34,418 bases of DNA from a virus (IMGVR_UViG_3300013285_000041:1-34418); one strand, 5' to 3'. Numbered from the stretch's first letter, positions 14,526 through 23,689 are shown. Numbers and translations are program-made. Notes: generated by a model from the letters alone, not told the origin.

Positions 14526-16069
14526 TGGCTAATCAAGCCCCAGGCGTAGTAATTAATACTACTGCCGCAGCCTCTTCTTCTGCTAACAACTCACCAACAG
14601 GCACATGGTTTGCCTTGGGTGTTGCAGCAGGACCAGCAGGCGTAGCGGTGCCAATTAATTCAATTGCCGACTTTAACACTTATTTTGGAAGCGTTGTAAA
14701 TGGTCAGGTAACTGGTCGCTACACACTAACAAACGTAGACAGCACACTTCTTTACGATGCACTTGATGTGTTTTTCCGTGAAGGTGGAGTCAGCGCTTTT
14801 GTTTCACGCGTTCAACCAACATCAACTGGTGTTGTTGCAACCTCAGCCTCAACTGGCGGAAAGATTCTTCTTACCGCAAGAGGCAAGGGAACTTGGGCTA
14901 ACTCAAGCAACTCAAACACTAACGGACTAATCCTTACTATCACCGGTGCAACCGTTGGTGGGGGAACACTCTACACTGCTGTAATTACATACAACGGATA
15001 CATTATTGCTACCACTGGTGGACTTGCAACGGACACTGACGTAATCAACTGGGTTAACTCACTTCCCGCCCACTACTCAATGTGTGTTGCTTCATCAATT
15101 GCCGGAACAACCGTACTTCCAGTCTCAGGTTCAAGCGTTTCAATTTACATGACTAATGGAACTGACGTTGCTGTTGCAGACGCAGACACAGATGCAGCGC
15201 TTGCCGTTCTTACAGACCTTTATGGTCCTGGTCAGGTTTCCTACCCAGGAAACACAAGCAGCACTGTTTATGGAAAACTTGCTAACCACGCACTTGCAAA
15301 TAACCGTGTTGCAGTTCTTGACGCTCCAAACTCAGCAACCGCAGCAACTCTAACCGCTGCAGCAGCGGGAGTTCAGGCAGCATCACTTGACGCCTCATAC
15401 GCTTCAATGTTCGCCCCTTGGCTCGTTGTTCCAGGATTGGTTAACACCAACCCTGCACAAGGCTCGGGAATTGCATTTAACCGCATCGTAGCCCCTTCTG
15501 CTCTTGCAGCAGCAAAGATGGCTAAGAACGACCTTGCAAATGACGCAAACATTCCTGCCGCTGGCCTTGCTCGCGGTGCCTCTGTTTACGCAATTAACGT
15601 AACACAGTCATACGGTGCAACAGACCGCGGAACACTAAACTCTGCTGGCGTAAACGTTATTCGTAACGTACCAAACGTCAACACACTTGCAATCTACGGA
15701 TTCCGTTCATGTGCATTTGACGCTAACTGGGTATACCTCAACAACGTTCGTTTCCGCATGCAACTCACTTACGACTTTGACCGTATTGCAGAAGGATTCC
15801 AATTTCAGGAAATTGATGGACGCGGACAAATCTTTGGTGCATTTGCCGGAGCGTTGGCTGGTGTCTGTGCTAACTACTGGGTTCGCAAGAGCCTTTACGG
15901 AGTTAACGCAAGCGATGCTTACTCTATCAACACTGGACCGCAGGTAAACAATCCTGCAACAATTGCAGCGGGTCAAATTAATGCCTCTGTTAACCTAAAG
16001 ATGTCGCCATTTGGTGAATTTGTAACTATTAACGTTACAAAGTACGCCTCTAACGCGCCACTACCTTAA
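14525..16069 (+). CDS. Tail sheath protein (514 aa)
   Basis: Contractile-tail sheath. It begins MANQAPGVVINTTAAASSS, then GTWFALGVAAGPAGVAVPIN with the FNTYFGSV start-domain motif. An inserted beta domain follows (GKILLTARGKGTWANSSNSN and further). The C-terminal core has GVNVIRNVPNVNTLAIYGFR, ANWVYLNNVRFRMQL and EGFQFQEIDGRGQIFGAFAG, the hallmark order of phage_sheath family C-termini, followed by a last strand. AGGAG lies close upstream. Sheath subunits surround the tube and contract at infection; this gene is the direct proof of myovirus morphology. Confidence 0.93.
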   Translation: MANQAPGVVINTTAAASSSANNSPTGTWFALGVAAGPAGVAVPINSIADFNTYFGSVVNGQVTGRYTLTNVDSTLLYDALDVFFREGGVSAFVSRVQPTSTGVVATSASTGGKILLTARGKGTWANSSNSNTNGLILTITGATVGGGTLYTAVITYNGYIIATTGGLATDTDVINWVNSLPAHYSMCVASSIAGTTVLPVSGSSVSIYMTNGTDVAVADADTDAALAVLTDLYGPGQVSYPGNTSSTVYGKLANHALANNRVAVLDAPNSATAATLTAAAAGVQAASLDASYASMFAPWLVVPGLVNTNPAQGSGIAFNRIVAPSALAAAKMAKNDLANDANIPAAGLARGASVYAINVTQSYGATDRGTLNSAGVNVIRNVPNVNTLAIYGFRSCAFDANWVYLNNVRFRMQLTYDFDRIAEGFQFQEIDGRGQIFGAFAGALAGVCANYWVRKSLYGVNASDAYSINTGPQVNNPATIAAGQINASVNLKMSPFGEFVTINVTKYASNAPLP

Positions 16070-16097
16070 TAAAATAGAAATCTAGGAGAAATTTAAA

Positions 16098-16586
16098 ATG
16101 GCTGAAAGCAACAAACACTATTACGGTTCAGAACAACAGTGGAGAGTAGAACTTTCTTTTCTAAACACGGTTGGACCACTAACACCATCAACCTCGTCAG
16201 TTTTATTTGACAAGTTTGCTGGTGGAGACCCAACCGCGCCTGCTAATAAGCACCGTCCCGGCGGAATGAGCACAGAGGTTACATACCTTTCGCTTCCATC
16301 CTATTCGGACGTTACTTTGACCAAGGCATACAACACCCAGGTTGACCACGACCTTGTCGGTCTTCTTCACAACGCTGTTGGAAAAATCATGTGCAAGGTT
16401 GTTATGAACGCACTTGACGACGATGGCAAAATTTTTGGTGCAACTCGTACCTACACCGGACGCCTTGTAGGCGTAAAAGACGGTGGAACCGACTCAATGA
16501 GCGGTGCTACCCGTATGTGGGAAGTTGACATTTCTGTAGAAACTGTCAGTGACTCAGGTACAACCGGTTCAGCAGGAATTTACTAA
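16098..16586 (+). CDS. Tail tube protein (162 aa)
   Basis: Directly follows the sheath gene, as in most contractile-tailed phages. It starts MAESNKHYYGSEQQWRVEL and has a compact beta-sandwich with a long loop (KFAGGDPTAPANKHRPGGMS), SLPSYSDVTLTKAYNTQVDH, a helix with DLVGLLHNAVGKIM, strands to MWEVDISVETVSD, and a Gly/Ser end. The DVTLTKAYN..D pattern is common in gp19/XkdM-like tubes. A strong AGGAG precedes the start. The tube channel guides DNA and the tape measure. Confidence 0.87.
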   Translation: MAESNKHYYGSEQQWRVELSFLNTVGPLTPSTSSVLFDKFAGGDPTAPANKHRPGGMSTEVTYLSLPSYSDVTLTKAYNTQVDHDLVGLLHNAVGKIMCKVVMNALDDDGKIFGATRTYTGRLVGVKDGGTDSMSGATRMWEVDISVETVSDSGTTGSAGIY

Positions 16587-16590
16587 TCCT

Positions 16591-16613
16591 TTAAATCCTT
16601 TACAAGGGTTTAA
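16591..16613 (+). other. Stem-loop between tube and chaperone genes
   Basis: TTAAATCCTT and AAGGGTTTAA pair over ten positions with one T-G wobble around a TAC loop, right after the tube stop. It overlaps the -35 box of the promoter at 16599 and has no long T tract, so it may be a weak transcription attenuator or mRNA end. Confidence 0.4.
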
Positions 16614-16626
16614 AAAGTAGTATACT
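16599..16626 (+). promoter_or_regulatory. Promoter for the tail assembly chaperone gene
   Basis: TTTACA (16599-16604), 16-base spacer, TATACT (16621-16626) inside GTAGTATACT. It is followed by a short leader with AGGAGG before the ATG at 16653. The GTAGTATA core recurs at 1375 and 23683. Confidence 0.6.
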
Positions 16627-16652
16627 AATAACAAACACCATAGGAGGAAACA

Positions 16653-17198
16653 ATGGTTGATTTCAAAATTGACGGGAATGATAACGCTTCAGTTGATGAG
16701 GGGGCGAGTGTCGCTGAGACTCCAATGGAGATTCAGAATGACACCCCTCTCATCGGACTGAGAAAACGCCGTGAGCAGATTGTTAACGAACTGTACACGG
16801 ACATTCAGGTACCCCGATGGGACGAACCTGAAATATTTATTCGATTTAAGCCAGTATCGGCTACAAAGTTGAATGCCACAATTGAGCGTAGACGCAAGCA
16901 AAAGAGCGATGACTGGTCATTTTTGGCCAACGCTGAAATGCTTGTTGATTCGTGCGTAGGAATCTACGCCGTTCTTAATAACGACCACGACAACAAATTA
17001 TCGCTTCGCCCTAATGACTCAAAGGGTTCTTGGACAAAGTTTGACCCAGACCTCGCATCAGCATTGGGAATTGAAGCAGTTCGCGCCGTAGATGTTTGCA
17101 CTGCCCTATTCTTAACAGAAGGTGACTTGATTGACACCGCTAACAAACTGTTTAAGTGGAGCAACATTGCCAACTCTGAGGCAGACGAAAGTTTTTAG
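16653..17198 (+). CDS. Tail assembly chaperone, short form (181 aa)
   Basis: Located between tube and tape measure, where phages encode a tail assembly chaperone. It starts MVDFKIDGNDNASVDEGASV (an acidic N-terminus) and has WDEPEIFIRFKPVSATKLNA and a helical end with DVCTALFLTEGDLIDTANKL, resembling the G-like part of G/G-T proteins. It ends at TAG 17196-17198 in a run of five T. A -1 frameshift there extends it (see 17195-17422). The chaperones coat the tape measure during tail assembly and are not found in the virion. Confidence 0.8.
   Translation: MVDFKIDGNDNASVDEGASVAETPMEIQNDTPLIGLRKRREQIVNELYTDIQVPRWDEPEIFIRFKPVSATKLNATIERRRKQKSDDWSFLANAEMLVDSCVGIYAVLNNDHDNKLSLRPNDSKGSWTKFDPDLASALGIEAVRAVDVCTALFLTEGDLIDTANKLFKWSNIANSEADESF
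17190..17198 (+). other. Probable -1 ribosomal frameshift site
   Basis: The zero frame reads AGT TTT TAG at 17190-17198. Slipping back one base at TTT continues as TTA GAA GCC without stop for 75 codons. The slow stop codon after a T run favours slippage. Downstream, CCCC (17216-17219) can pair with GGGG (17231-17234) as a possible stimulating hairpin. The heptamer is not the textbook X-XXY-YYZ. Confidence 0.65.
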
Positions 17199-17422
17199 AA
17201 GCCCTGCGTAAAGACCCCCACATTGAAACAGGGGCCTATGCAATAAATCTTGGCATGGACCCATTAAGGGTCTTAGACCAGGGCGATGAAGATTACATAA
17301 TAAGCATTGCGTTGATGGAAAAAGCACTCCAACTTGGCAGCGACGAAAAAGTCGAAGAGGTCAAAGCCCTCGCTGAGTTGATTGGCTTTGAAATCGCCAA
17401 AACTATTACCAAAATCTTCTAA
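17195..17422 (+). CDS. Tail assembly chaperone, frameshift extension (75 codons; fusion about 256 aa)
   Basis: Read in the -1 frame from 17195: LEALRKDPHIETGAYAINLG, then LRVLDQGDEDYIISIALMEKA and a helical end to IAKTITKIF, stop at 17420-17422. The sequence is compact and coding-like, without an own ribosome binding site or sensible start before the ATG at 17254. It is therefore best read as the extension made by frameshifting from the upstream ORF, as in lambda G-T and many other tail phages. A terminator follows after about 40 bases. Confidence 0.75.
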   Translation, partial: LEALRKDPHIETGAYAINLGMDPLRVLDQGDEDYIISIALMEKALQLGSDEKVEEVKALAELIGFEIAKTITKIF

Positions 17423-17462
17423 CCACCGAATTCCGCCAAAAATCTAACCAGGCGGCAGATTC

Positions 17463-17493
17463 AGCCGCTACCTAAACGGGTAGCGGCTTTTTC
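17463..17493 (+). terminator. Rho-independent terminator between chaperone and tape measure
   Basis: AGCCGCTACC (17463-17472) and GGTAGCGGCT (17479-17488) form a perfect 10-bp stem with a 6-base loop, directly followed by TTTTTCT. It ends the transcript of the tube/chaperone region and would limit read-through into the tape measure gene, which starts only 18 bases later. Confidence 0.88.
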
Positions 17494-17510
17494 TATTAAA
17501 GGCACCCCTT

Positions 17511-20500
17511 ATGGCATCAGCACACGACGTTGTACTTGGATTACAGGCAGTTGGCGGTAGGGCCGCAGCAGGGGAGACAACCGTCTTTTCCGATGCCGTT
17601 AAAGGACTTGTTGAAACCATTATTGGTTTAAGCGATGCTGAAATTCGTGAAATTGAAACAAACAAAGCCTTAATAGATTCGTTTAAAAAAGTAATTGTTG
17701 CAACCGCTGAATTAAACAACGAAGACAGAGCACTGATGAAAAGTGTTGGTCTTGTTATTGATGAAAACGGAAGGTTAGTTCTTTCAAACAAAGAAGTAGC
17801 CGCATCTGCCAGGGAAGCATCTGCTGCTGAAAAGCAGTTAGCAATTGCCGCAGAGGTTGCTGGCATAAAGGTTAAGTTAGGTCAAGAATCTTTTGGTGGT
17901 TTGTATAAAAATCTTAACCGCATGTCCAACATGGGTACACCGGCCATTCTCAAGGCTGCTACCTGGAGTGCTTTTGCTGTTGGTGGAATTGCTTATGAAG
18001 CAATTAAAACTTACACATCTTTCAATAAACAAATTACGCTTTCCATTACTCAGGCTGGACGCCCACTTGCTGACTACGGCAAAATGCAAACCGCTGCAAT
18101 TGAGACCTCAAAGTTAACTGGTACAAGCCTTAACGACGTTGCAAACATTATGTACCGTGTTTCATCAGCAACCGCTGGTATGCGTGGTGGTATGGGTGCA
18201 ACAATGCCAATTCTTGCATCAATGACAAAGCAAGTTGCACAACTTGCCATGGTTGGTGGCGTTGGAGGTGGTGCACCACTAGAGCAAATGGCTCGTGTAA
18301 TGGGTGCTCTTGCAAACACTGATTTGCCGGGATTGGGAAAAAATCCAGAAAAGATTTCTGCGTTTGTTAATGCAATGACCGGTGCTGGTGACGTTAGAAT
18401 GACTGACGTTATTTCATCGCTTGGTCGAGGTGTTCTTTCAACCGCTGCCGCTAAAGGCGTTAGTGCTTCAAGCGTTGGTGCTTACATTGACCTTTTGACT
18501 TCACAAGGTACGCCTGGTTCAACAGCCGGTACCTATGTAAAAACAGCCTTAAGTATGTTGACCGGACCTGGTGCTCAGGCCGCTAAATCTCTTGCCATGA
18601 TTGGTATTAAACCAGGTGACCTTAACGTAATGTTAAAAAAGGGTGGCATTGGAACTGTTGCTGAATACTTGCGTGAAGCAACAATGAAATTTGACCCAAG
18701 TGCTTTTAACAGCAAATACAAGGGAATGACTGGTGTGGCGGGTGCAACAGCACTTCTCGAAAACTGGGGTGTTGGAAACATTCCTAAAACCGTGGTTGCG
18801 GCATGGACAAAGGGAACCCTTCAAAACATGTCTGCGGCAGAACTTGGTACCACGTCCTACGGACCAAACGGTCAGGCCATAAATGGTGCGGACTTTCTTA
18901 ACACACTTCAAAACCTTATTATTACAAAGGCTTTTGGTGGTTCACGAAGTGCCGCATCAATCTTCTCTTTGATTAACGACCCTTCAAAAGTTCAAGGTAT
19001 TCAATCAAACATTGAACGAAGAATGACTCCAGCGGAACTTCAAAAGTCCATTGCTCTTACCGAAAAAACCCCAGCGGTGCAATTTGCAAGAATGAAAGCA
19101 TCCATTATGGCTGACTTTCTTACCATTGGTAAAATCATTACTCCAGTTGCAATAAATGTTGGAAAAGCATTTACCGGCCTTATTGATGTAATTACAAAAT
19201 TTAAACCCGTTCTTTCTTCTCTTGTGGCATTGGCTGGAATTCTTATTGCCAAAGGACTTACTCGTAAAATAGGAGAAATTGGAAAAGGAATTCTTGAAAC
19301 GCGCGGTGAAACTCTTCTAAGAAGAGAAGAGCGTTGGTCAAAACGTTTTGGCGGTCGCTATGCAGAAACAATTGGTGGCGCTGGAAAAAATGTAAAACTT
19401 AAAGGATTAGCCGCCGCAAAAAGATACGAATCTGATGCAAAAATTGGTGACCTTGCTTCAAAATATCTTCCCGAAGAAATGAGACAACAAGTTGTAGCCA
19501 CACAACAAAATGTAACTGCTCTTGAACAAAACACAGCCGCACTAACAGCCGCACTAAGAGGCGAAGCCATTGCACAAGGTGGTTCTCGTGGTGGTAGCGC
19601 CACCGGTGCTTCTAGCGCCAGCGGAAAATCTATTAGGGCTCAAAAAACATACCTTAAAGAACAAGAAAAAAATCTTAACAAAATGCGCGAAAGCGCAATG
19701 CAAGAATACAAGTCCGTCTATCTTTCAAAAAATTTAAGCGGCGTTGGAATTCCGGGACTTTCAGGTCGTGATGAAGGAATTCTTAGTCACGTTCGTGCAA
19801 AAACTAAATATTTTCCAACCGGAGAAATGACAGACAAGGAAGTTTACAAATATCTTCGTTTAAAGGAATACAACCCAACTAGAAAAATGGCCGCCGAAGC
19901 CAGGGCTAATGTTCAACAACACCTGGATATGATTCGTTACGCAGAAAATACTACCGCTGCGCCAAAAGTAAGCCTTCTTGAATCTCTTAAATATCGTTTA
20001 AAGGGTGGTGTTGCACCAGCCATTGAAACGGGACTTGCAAAAGAAACGGGAACAATTGGTGGAGGTCTTCTTTCCATAATGGGTTCTAAAGTTGCTGGAA
20101 TGGGCATAGGGAGCATGCTTGGAAGCGGAGTTGGAATGCTTACCGGACCAATGGGAATGATGCTTATGTCAGCATTTGCACCAATGCTTATGCCTGTTAT
20201 TGGAAAAGCAGTAAGCGGAATTGGTCACTTCTTTGGCGGTATTTTTGGCGGCGGTGGTTCAAATGGAAAAACGGTAACTGTTCCACCAATTAATACGGGC
20301 GGATTTGGAGACGCGGGAACTATTGACTCACAAATCACGGTAGACCAAACTGACCTTAATCTTCTTAACGATAAAATTGCAAAAGGAACTGCAACCAACG
20401 CAGACTTTCAAAGGGCTGCCTATCTTTCCGACCAAATAAAAGGTCTTAAAGCACAACAGACAATTTACAAAGGCGGCGGCACTAAACTAAGTTCTGCAAT

Positions 20501-21332
20501 TAAAAGAACCGCATTTGCAAAAAAGAACGAAATTTCGGCATTGTCAAAATTCTCTGATAATGGACAAGCATTTGATTATAACGGAAACCTCATTAAAGGC
20601 GCCAACTCTGGAGCACTAAAACTTCTTAGTAGCGGTAGCACGGGCTCAAAAAAAGATTTCCTAAAACTTACTAGCGGAATGAGCAAAGATGCTCAAGAAA
20701 AACTTTGGAAAATTGAGCAACAATATAGAGGCGGCAACATAACTGAGGCCGCTCGTGCTGCAACGTCTTTTATTAAAGGTCAAAAAAGCGCTGATGTTGC
20801 TTTTCAGATGGCTAATCCACTCGCTGCGATGACGGCTGACAAAAACCTCTTTAACAGAATTAACGTTGACAAAGCAAGACAATCTCAAAAAAACCTTGTA
20901 GAAAGGGCTGATTTCTTACTTGGTAAAGATTACACAAAGAATCTTACCAATGGACAAGCATCTGCTCGTTATGCAACTTTCTTTAAGGCTGGAACAGCCG
21001 CTAAGGCTGCTCAAACTGCCGACCAGGCAATGGCAAACAATCAAGGCCTTGATGCTTCTATGCGTGCTAAGTGGCAAAAATTGGCTAATGAAGAAAAAGC
21101 AAAAGTTGCAGCGTTTGACAAAGCAGCAGAAAACGTTAAAAAAACAAACAAACTTACTGAGGCTGACACCAACAACCTTAAACAGGCAATTGTTCAAGGC
21201 ATGACAAATGCCAACAAGGCTTCTGGTCTTACACAAGGCGGACTTACTGATGCCTTTACTAAAGCACTTGGTGGTAAGGGAATTGCCGGTTTGATGGCCT
21301 CAATCGAAAAAGATATTCATGCAAGGTTGTAA
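17511..21332 (+). CDS. Tail tape measure protein (1273 aa)
   Basis: The longest gene, right after the chaperones. It begins MASAHDVVLGLQAVGGRAAA, continues with long helical stretches, and has apolar segments at about 148-170 (AATWSAFAVGGIAYEAIKTY), about 565-585 (PVLSSLVALAGILIAKGL) and a long one at about 858-910 (GIGSMLGSGVGMLTGPMGMM, then HFFGGIFGGGG). Such segments are thought to enter the host membrane. The C-terminal 350 residues are charged and helical. Tape measures set tail length in proportion to their own length; by the usual 1.5 angstrom per residue this would give roughly 190 nm, an estimate only. AAAGG precedes the ATG. A lysozyme or peptidase domain was looked for and not recognised. 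Confidence 0.88.
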   Translation: MASAHDVVLGLQAVGGRAAAGETTVFSDAVKGLVETIIGLSDAEIREIETNKALIDSFKKVIVATAELNNEDRALMKSVGLVIDENGRLVLSNKEVAASAREASAAEKQLAIAAEVAGIKVKLGQESFGGLYKNLNRMSNMGTPAILKAATWSAFAVGGIAYEAIKTYTSFNKQITLSITQAGRPLADYGKMQTAAIETSKLTGTSLNDVANIMYRVSSATAGMRGGMGATMPILASMTKQVAQLAMVGGVGGGAPLEQMARVMGALANTDLPGLGKNPEKISAFVNAMTGAGDVRMTDVISSLGRGVLSTAAAKGVSASSVGAYIDLLTSQGTPGSTAGTYVKTALSMLTGPGAQAAKSLAMIGIKPGDLNVMLKKGGIGTVAEYLREATMKFDPSAFNSKYKGMTGVAGATALLENWGVGNIPKTVVAAWTKGTLQNMSAAELGTTSYGPNGQAINGADFLNTLQNLIITKAFGGSRSAASIFSLINDPSKVQGIQSNIERRMTPAELQKSIALTEKTPAVQFARMKASIMADFLTIGKIITPVAINVGKAFTGLIDVITKFKPVLSSLVALAGILIAKGLTRKIGEIGKGILETRGETLLRREERWSKRFGGRYAETIGGAGKNVKLKGLAAAKRYESDAKIGDLASKYLPEEMRQQVVATQQNVTALEQNTAALTAALRGEAIAQGGSRGGSATGASSASGKSIRAQKTYLKEQEKNLNKMRESAMQEYKSVYLSKNLSGVGIPGLSGRDEGILSHVRAKTKYFPTGEMTDKEVYKYLRLKEYNPTRKMAAEARANVQQHLDMIRYAENTTAAPKVSLLESLKYRLKGGVAPAIETGLAKETGTIGGGLLSIMGSKVAGMGIGSMLGSGVGMLTGPMGMMLMSAFAPMLMPVIGKAVSGIGHFFGGIFGGGGSNGKTVTVPPINTGGFGDAGTIDSQITVDQTDLNLLNDKIAKGTATNADFQRAAYLSDQIKGLKAQQTIYKGGGTKLSSAIKRTAFAKKNEISALSKFSDNGQAFDYNGNLIKGANSGALKLLSSGSTGSKKDFLKLTSGMSKDAQEKLWKIEQQYRGGNITEAARAATSFIKGQKSADVAFQMANPLAAMTADKNLFNRINVDKARQSQKNLVERADFLLGKDYTKNLTNGQASARYATFFKAGTAAKAAQTADQAMANNQGLDASMRAKWQKLANEEKAKVAAFDKAAENVKKTNKLTEADTNNLKQAIVQGMTNANKASGLTQGGLTDAFTKALGGKGIAGLMASIEKDIHARL

Positions 21333-21336
21333 GTAA

Positions 21337-22050
21337 ATGGCAACAATACCTTTAGTAACTTTTACACCCATTTCAACTGGCTACAGTCCAATTGTCATGT
21401 CACTTATTGACCACGCTACTTACGAAACACTTGGTGGTTCTGGTGGCTGGCAAGTTGTTGACCGACCAAAAGCAATTGCCGCTACTCAGTGGTATGACCG
21501 CGCGCCGTTTCAACTTCAAATGACTTGCATTTTGGACAACGGCGTAACAAAAGGCACTGGTCAATCAGGAACCTCCGTCGAAGGAGATTGCTCTACTTTG
21601 GAAACATGGCTTGATGCCATTTCAGGAACTGTAGAACCACCAGTTTTTCAAATAGATGGGCCATTTCCGTCAAATGCAAAAAACAAAAAATGGGTTCTTT
21701 TTTCAATTTCTTTTTCAGATGCAATTCGTAATCAAGACGGAAACAGAATTCAACAACATTTAAAAATTACCATTTACGAATACAACCCACCAGTTTCCAC
21801 CCCCTCACCAGCGGCAACGCAAAATTCTGGAGCCGTTAATGCGCTTGCAACAACTGGAAGAACTCAATACACAATTAAAAAAAATGACACTGCTGCAAAA
21901 ATAGCGGCAAATTTGGGTTTAACCGGAACTGCTGCAAAAACATTTATAACAAACCTCACGGGAATTAACGAAAAAACCTTTAAAACCATAGGCGACCCTA
22001 AATCTTGGGCAAATTTGGTTGGAAAAACTATCACCTTGCCAGGGCGCTAA
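21337..22050 (+). CDS. LysM-containing tail/baseplate protein (237 aa)
   Basis: The N-terminal 150 residues are a beta-rich domain with YDRAPFQLQMTCILDNG and KWVLFSISFSDAIRNQDGNR, of the kind found in gp53/XkdP-like tail proteins. After a Pro/Ser/Ala linker, residues 176-236 form a LysM-like unit: TQYTIKKNDTAAKIAANLGL, then INEKTFKTI and NLVGKTITLPGR. In tails such LysM units bind peptidoglycan or tie the baseplate hub to the tube. It directly follows the tape measure (four bases) and overlaps the hub gene by TAATG. Confidence 0.78.
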   Translation: MATIPLVTFTPISTGYSPIVMSLIDHATYETLGGSGGWQVVDRPKAIAATQWYDRAPFQLQMTCILDNGVTKGTGQSGTSVEGDCSTLETWLDAISGTVEPPVFQIDGPFPSNAKNKKWVLFSISFSDAIRNQDGNRIQQHLKITIYEYNPPVSTPSPAATQNSGAVNALATTGRTQYTIKKNDTAAKIAANLGLTGTAAKTFITNLTGINEKTFKTIGDPKSWANLVGKTITLPGR

Positions 22051-23207
22051 TGGGAAAAACATTACCAGCAACAGGAAAGTCCGCGGTAAGTACAACATCT
22101 GGCGGAATCATAAAAGTACCCGCTGCAACGACCGCAACAACACCTACTGTAACTCCGGGATTTACTTCGGCATCTCTTAAAAGTCTTAATGTTGTAGATT
22201 TAAAAACTGGAAAACTAACCCCAATTGAGTTTAATTATCAAGATTCAATTATTGATATAATTTTACAAAAAAACATGCTTGGAACGTCAACGCTAACAAT
22301 GCAAATGACTGACCCAAAAAGACTTCTTGTTAATAACCTTATTAAACAAGGCGCTACCATTCAGATTGATGGAATTGGTAATTACGTTCTTGTTCAATTT
22401 GTAAAAGCGTCCGACCAGATTCAATTAATTTTTGAATCAGAAACGGTTTATCGCCTTCGCAATCAACGCGGAAACGGAACGGTTACCAACAGAGTTGGAA
22501 CTGACGTAACCCAGGCAATGCAAGCCCTTGCCCTTGCCCTTAATCCATTGCCTCCTAAAAAAGGAAAAAAAGCAACGGTAAACCCTTTTCCAACAATTAA
22601 ATTTGTTGGGGCGGACTACAAGACAATTTGGAGTCAACTTACAACTGGCCTTACTGGACCCGCTTCAAAAATTCAAAACGTTGCCCTTGGTCGTGGAACA
22701 ACATCAGACCCCTACGAAGACACTTGGACTGCAATGAGTCGCATTGCTTCAAGCGTTGGATGGCGCCTTTGGGAAGATAACAACGTAATTTACTTTGGTC
22801 CTGACGAATGGCTTTTAGGTAAAATTAAAAACACCAAAGGTAAACTTATACCTGCACCTATTAACGCTTCAAAAAATCCAGCAACAACTGGGGTTAATAT
22901 GCAAATTTTAAAAGAGTTTGACAAATCAACTGGTGTTCAATTAATTGACTTTGACTGGGACGTTGGAAAGCCTTTTGGTCAAGCAACCGTTACTTGCATG
23001 ATGAATAATTTTACTTTTCAAGTTGGCGAAGTTGTTAAGTTGGAAAATCTTGGACCAGCAAACGGATACTGGCTTATTTCTGCCATGCAAAGAGACATGT
23101 TTAATCCACAGGCGTCACTTACGCTTCAGGTTCCAATGCCGTTCGGTACATACGTAGAGCCAAGTTCTAAGCCTCTACAACCATTCCCACTAACATTGGC
23201 TAAATAA
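22050..23207 (+). CDS. Baseplate hub protein (gpD/XkdQ/gp27-like, 385 aa)
   Basis: The start at ATG 22050 overlaps the preceding stop (TAATG); an upstream in-frame ATG at 22005 lies inside the LysM gene and lacks support. The protein has the alternating beta domains of hub proteins: DSIIDIILQKNMLGTSTLTM, GATIQIDGIGNYVLVQFVKA, a middle helix VTQAMQALALALNPLPP, MSRIASSVGWRLWEDNNVIY with YFGPDEWL, and a C-terminal GEVVKLENLGPANGYWLISA. Hubs close the tube end and hold the spike. Coupled by TAATG to the spike-like gene, consistent with one complex. Confidence 0.8.
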   Translation: MGKTLPATGKSAVSTTSGGIIKVPAATTATTPTVTPGFTSASLKSLNVVDLKTGKLTPIEFNYQDSIIDIILQKNMLGTSTLTMQMTDPKRLLVNNLIKQGATIQIDGIGNYVLVQFVKASDQIQLIFESETVYRLRNQRGNGTVTNRVGTDVTQAMQALALALNPLPPKKGKKATVNPFPTIKFVGADYKTIWSQLTTGLTGPASKIQNVALGRGTTSDPYEDTWTAMSRIASSVGWRLWEDNNVIYFGPDEWLLGKIKNTKGKLIPAPINASKNPATTGVNMQILKEFDKSTGVQLIDFDWDVGKPFGQATVTCMMNNFTFQVGEVVKLENLGPANGYWLISAMQRDMFNPQASLTLQVPMPFGTYVEPSSKPLQPFPLTLAK

Positions 23208-23656
23208 TGAGAACAAACGACACAAACACTTTAATGCAAAGTAGGTTAAAGAAGACTGCAAACATTCTTTCAACTGGTGTTCAGTTTACTGGCCTTTACT
23301 ATGGAAATGTAATCCAAACAGATGCAACAGCACCCGGGCCAATAACCGCTGGAAACATGACTATAACCATTCCCGCACTGAGTGGAACAGAGGTTTGGGG
23401 ACCTATTCCTTACCCAGGTTCAATTCCACCTCCGGCCGGAACTACCTGTGTTATAAGTTTTGCAAATAACAATCAACCAATTGCTATTTCTTTTTACGGG
23501 TTTACACCTGGACTACTTCGTTATGGCTTTGGAGCGCCAAGCAGTTCGCTAGGCAACATTGGTGACAACTACATTGACGTAGCCAATCACACAATTTATG
23601 GCCCAAAAGTCCAGGCTGGCTGGGGCGGCGGAACAAACTTTAACATAGGCCTTTAA
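23207..23656 (+). CDS. OB-fold baseplate spike-like protein (149 aa)
   Basis: A small beta protein right after the hub gene. An N-terminal helix, TLMQSRLKKTANILSTGVQF, leads into a beta barrel with FTGLYYGNVIQTDATAPGPI, PALSGTEVWGPIPYPGSIPP and AGTTCVISFANNNQPIAISF, like the OB domain of gpV or gp5. The end, NIGDNYIDVANHTIYGPKVQ followed by AGWGGG, resembles the repeat G-D-x-Y-I-D-x-x-x-x-x-I-Y-G-P-K seen in fibre proteins, an unusual cap for a spike. No lysozyme domain and no long beta-helix are present. Confidence 0.7.
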   Translation: MRTNDTNTLMQSRLKKTANILSTGVQFTGLYYGNVIQTDATAPGPITAGNMTITIPALSGTEVWGPIPYPGSIPPPAGTTCVISFANNNQPIAISFYGFTPGLLRYGFGAPSSSLGNIGDNYIDVANHTIYGPKVQAGWGGGTNFNIGL

Positions 23657-23660
23657 ATAC

Positions 23661-23689
23661 TTGAAATTTCACAAACCATGGTGTAGTAT
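23661..23689 (+). promoter_or_regulatory. Promoter for the glycosyltransferase-methyltransferase gene
   Basis: TTGAAA (23661-23666), 17-base spacer, TAGTAT (23684-23689), the best-spaced promoter in the window. A leader of about 45 bases follows, in which GGCG and CGCC can form a small four-pair hairpin. It lies in the only sizeable gap between tail genes. Confidence 0.65.

Noticed and set aside
17511-21332. Lysozyme or peptidase domain in the tape measure
   Set aside because: No catalytic motif was recognised; only helical and apolar segments are visible.
22005-22049. Earlier ATG for the hub gene
   Set aside because: It lies within the LysM gene; ATG 22050 overlaps the preceding stop, as do most starts in this operon.
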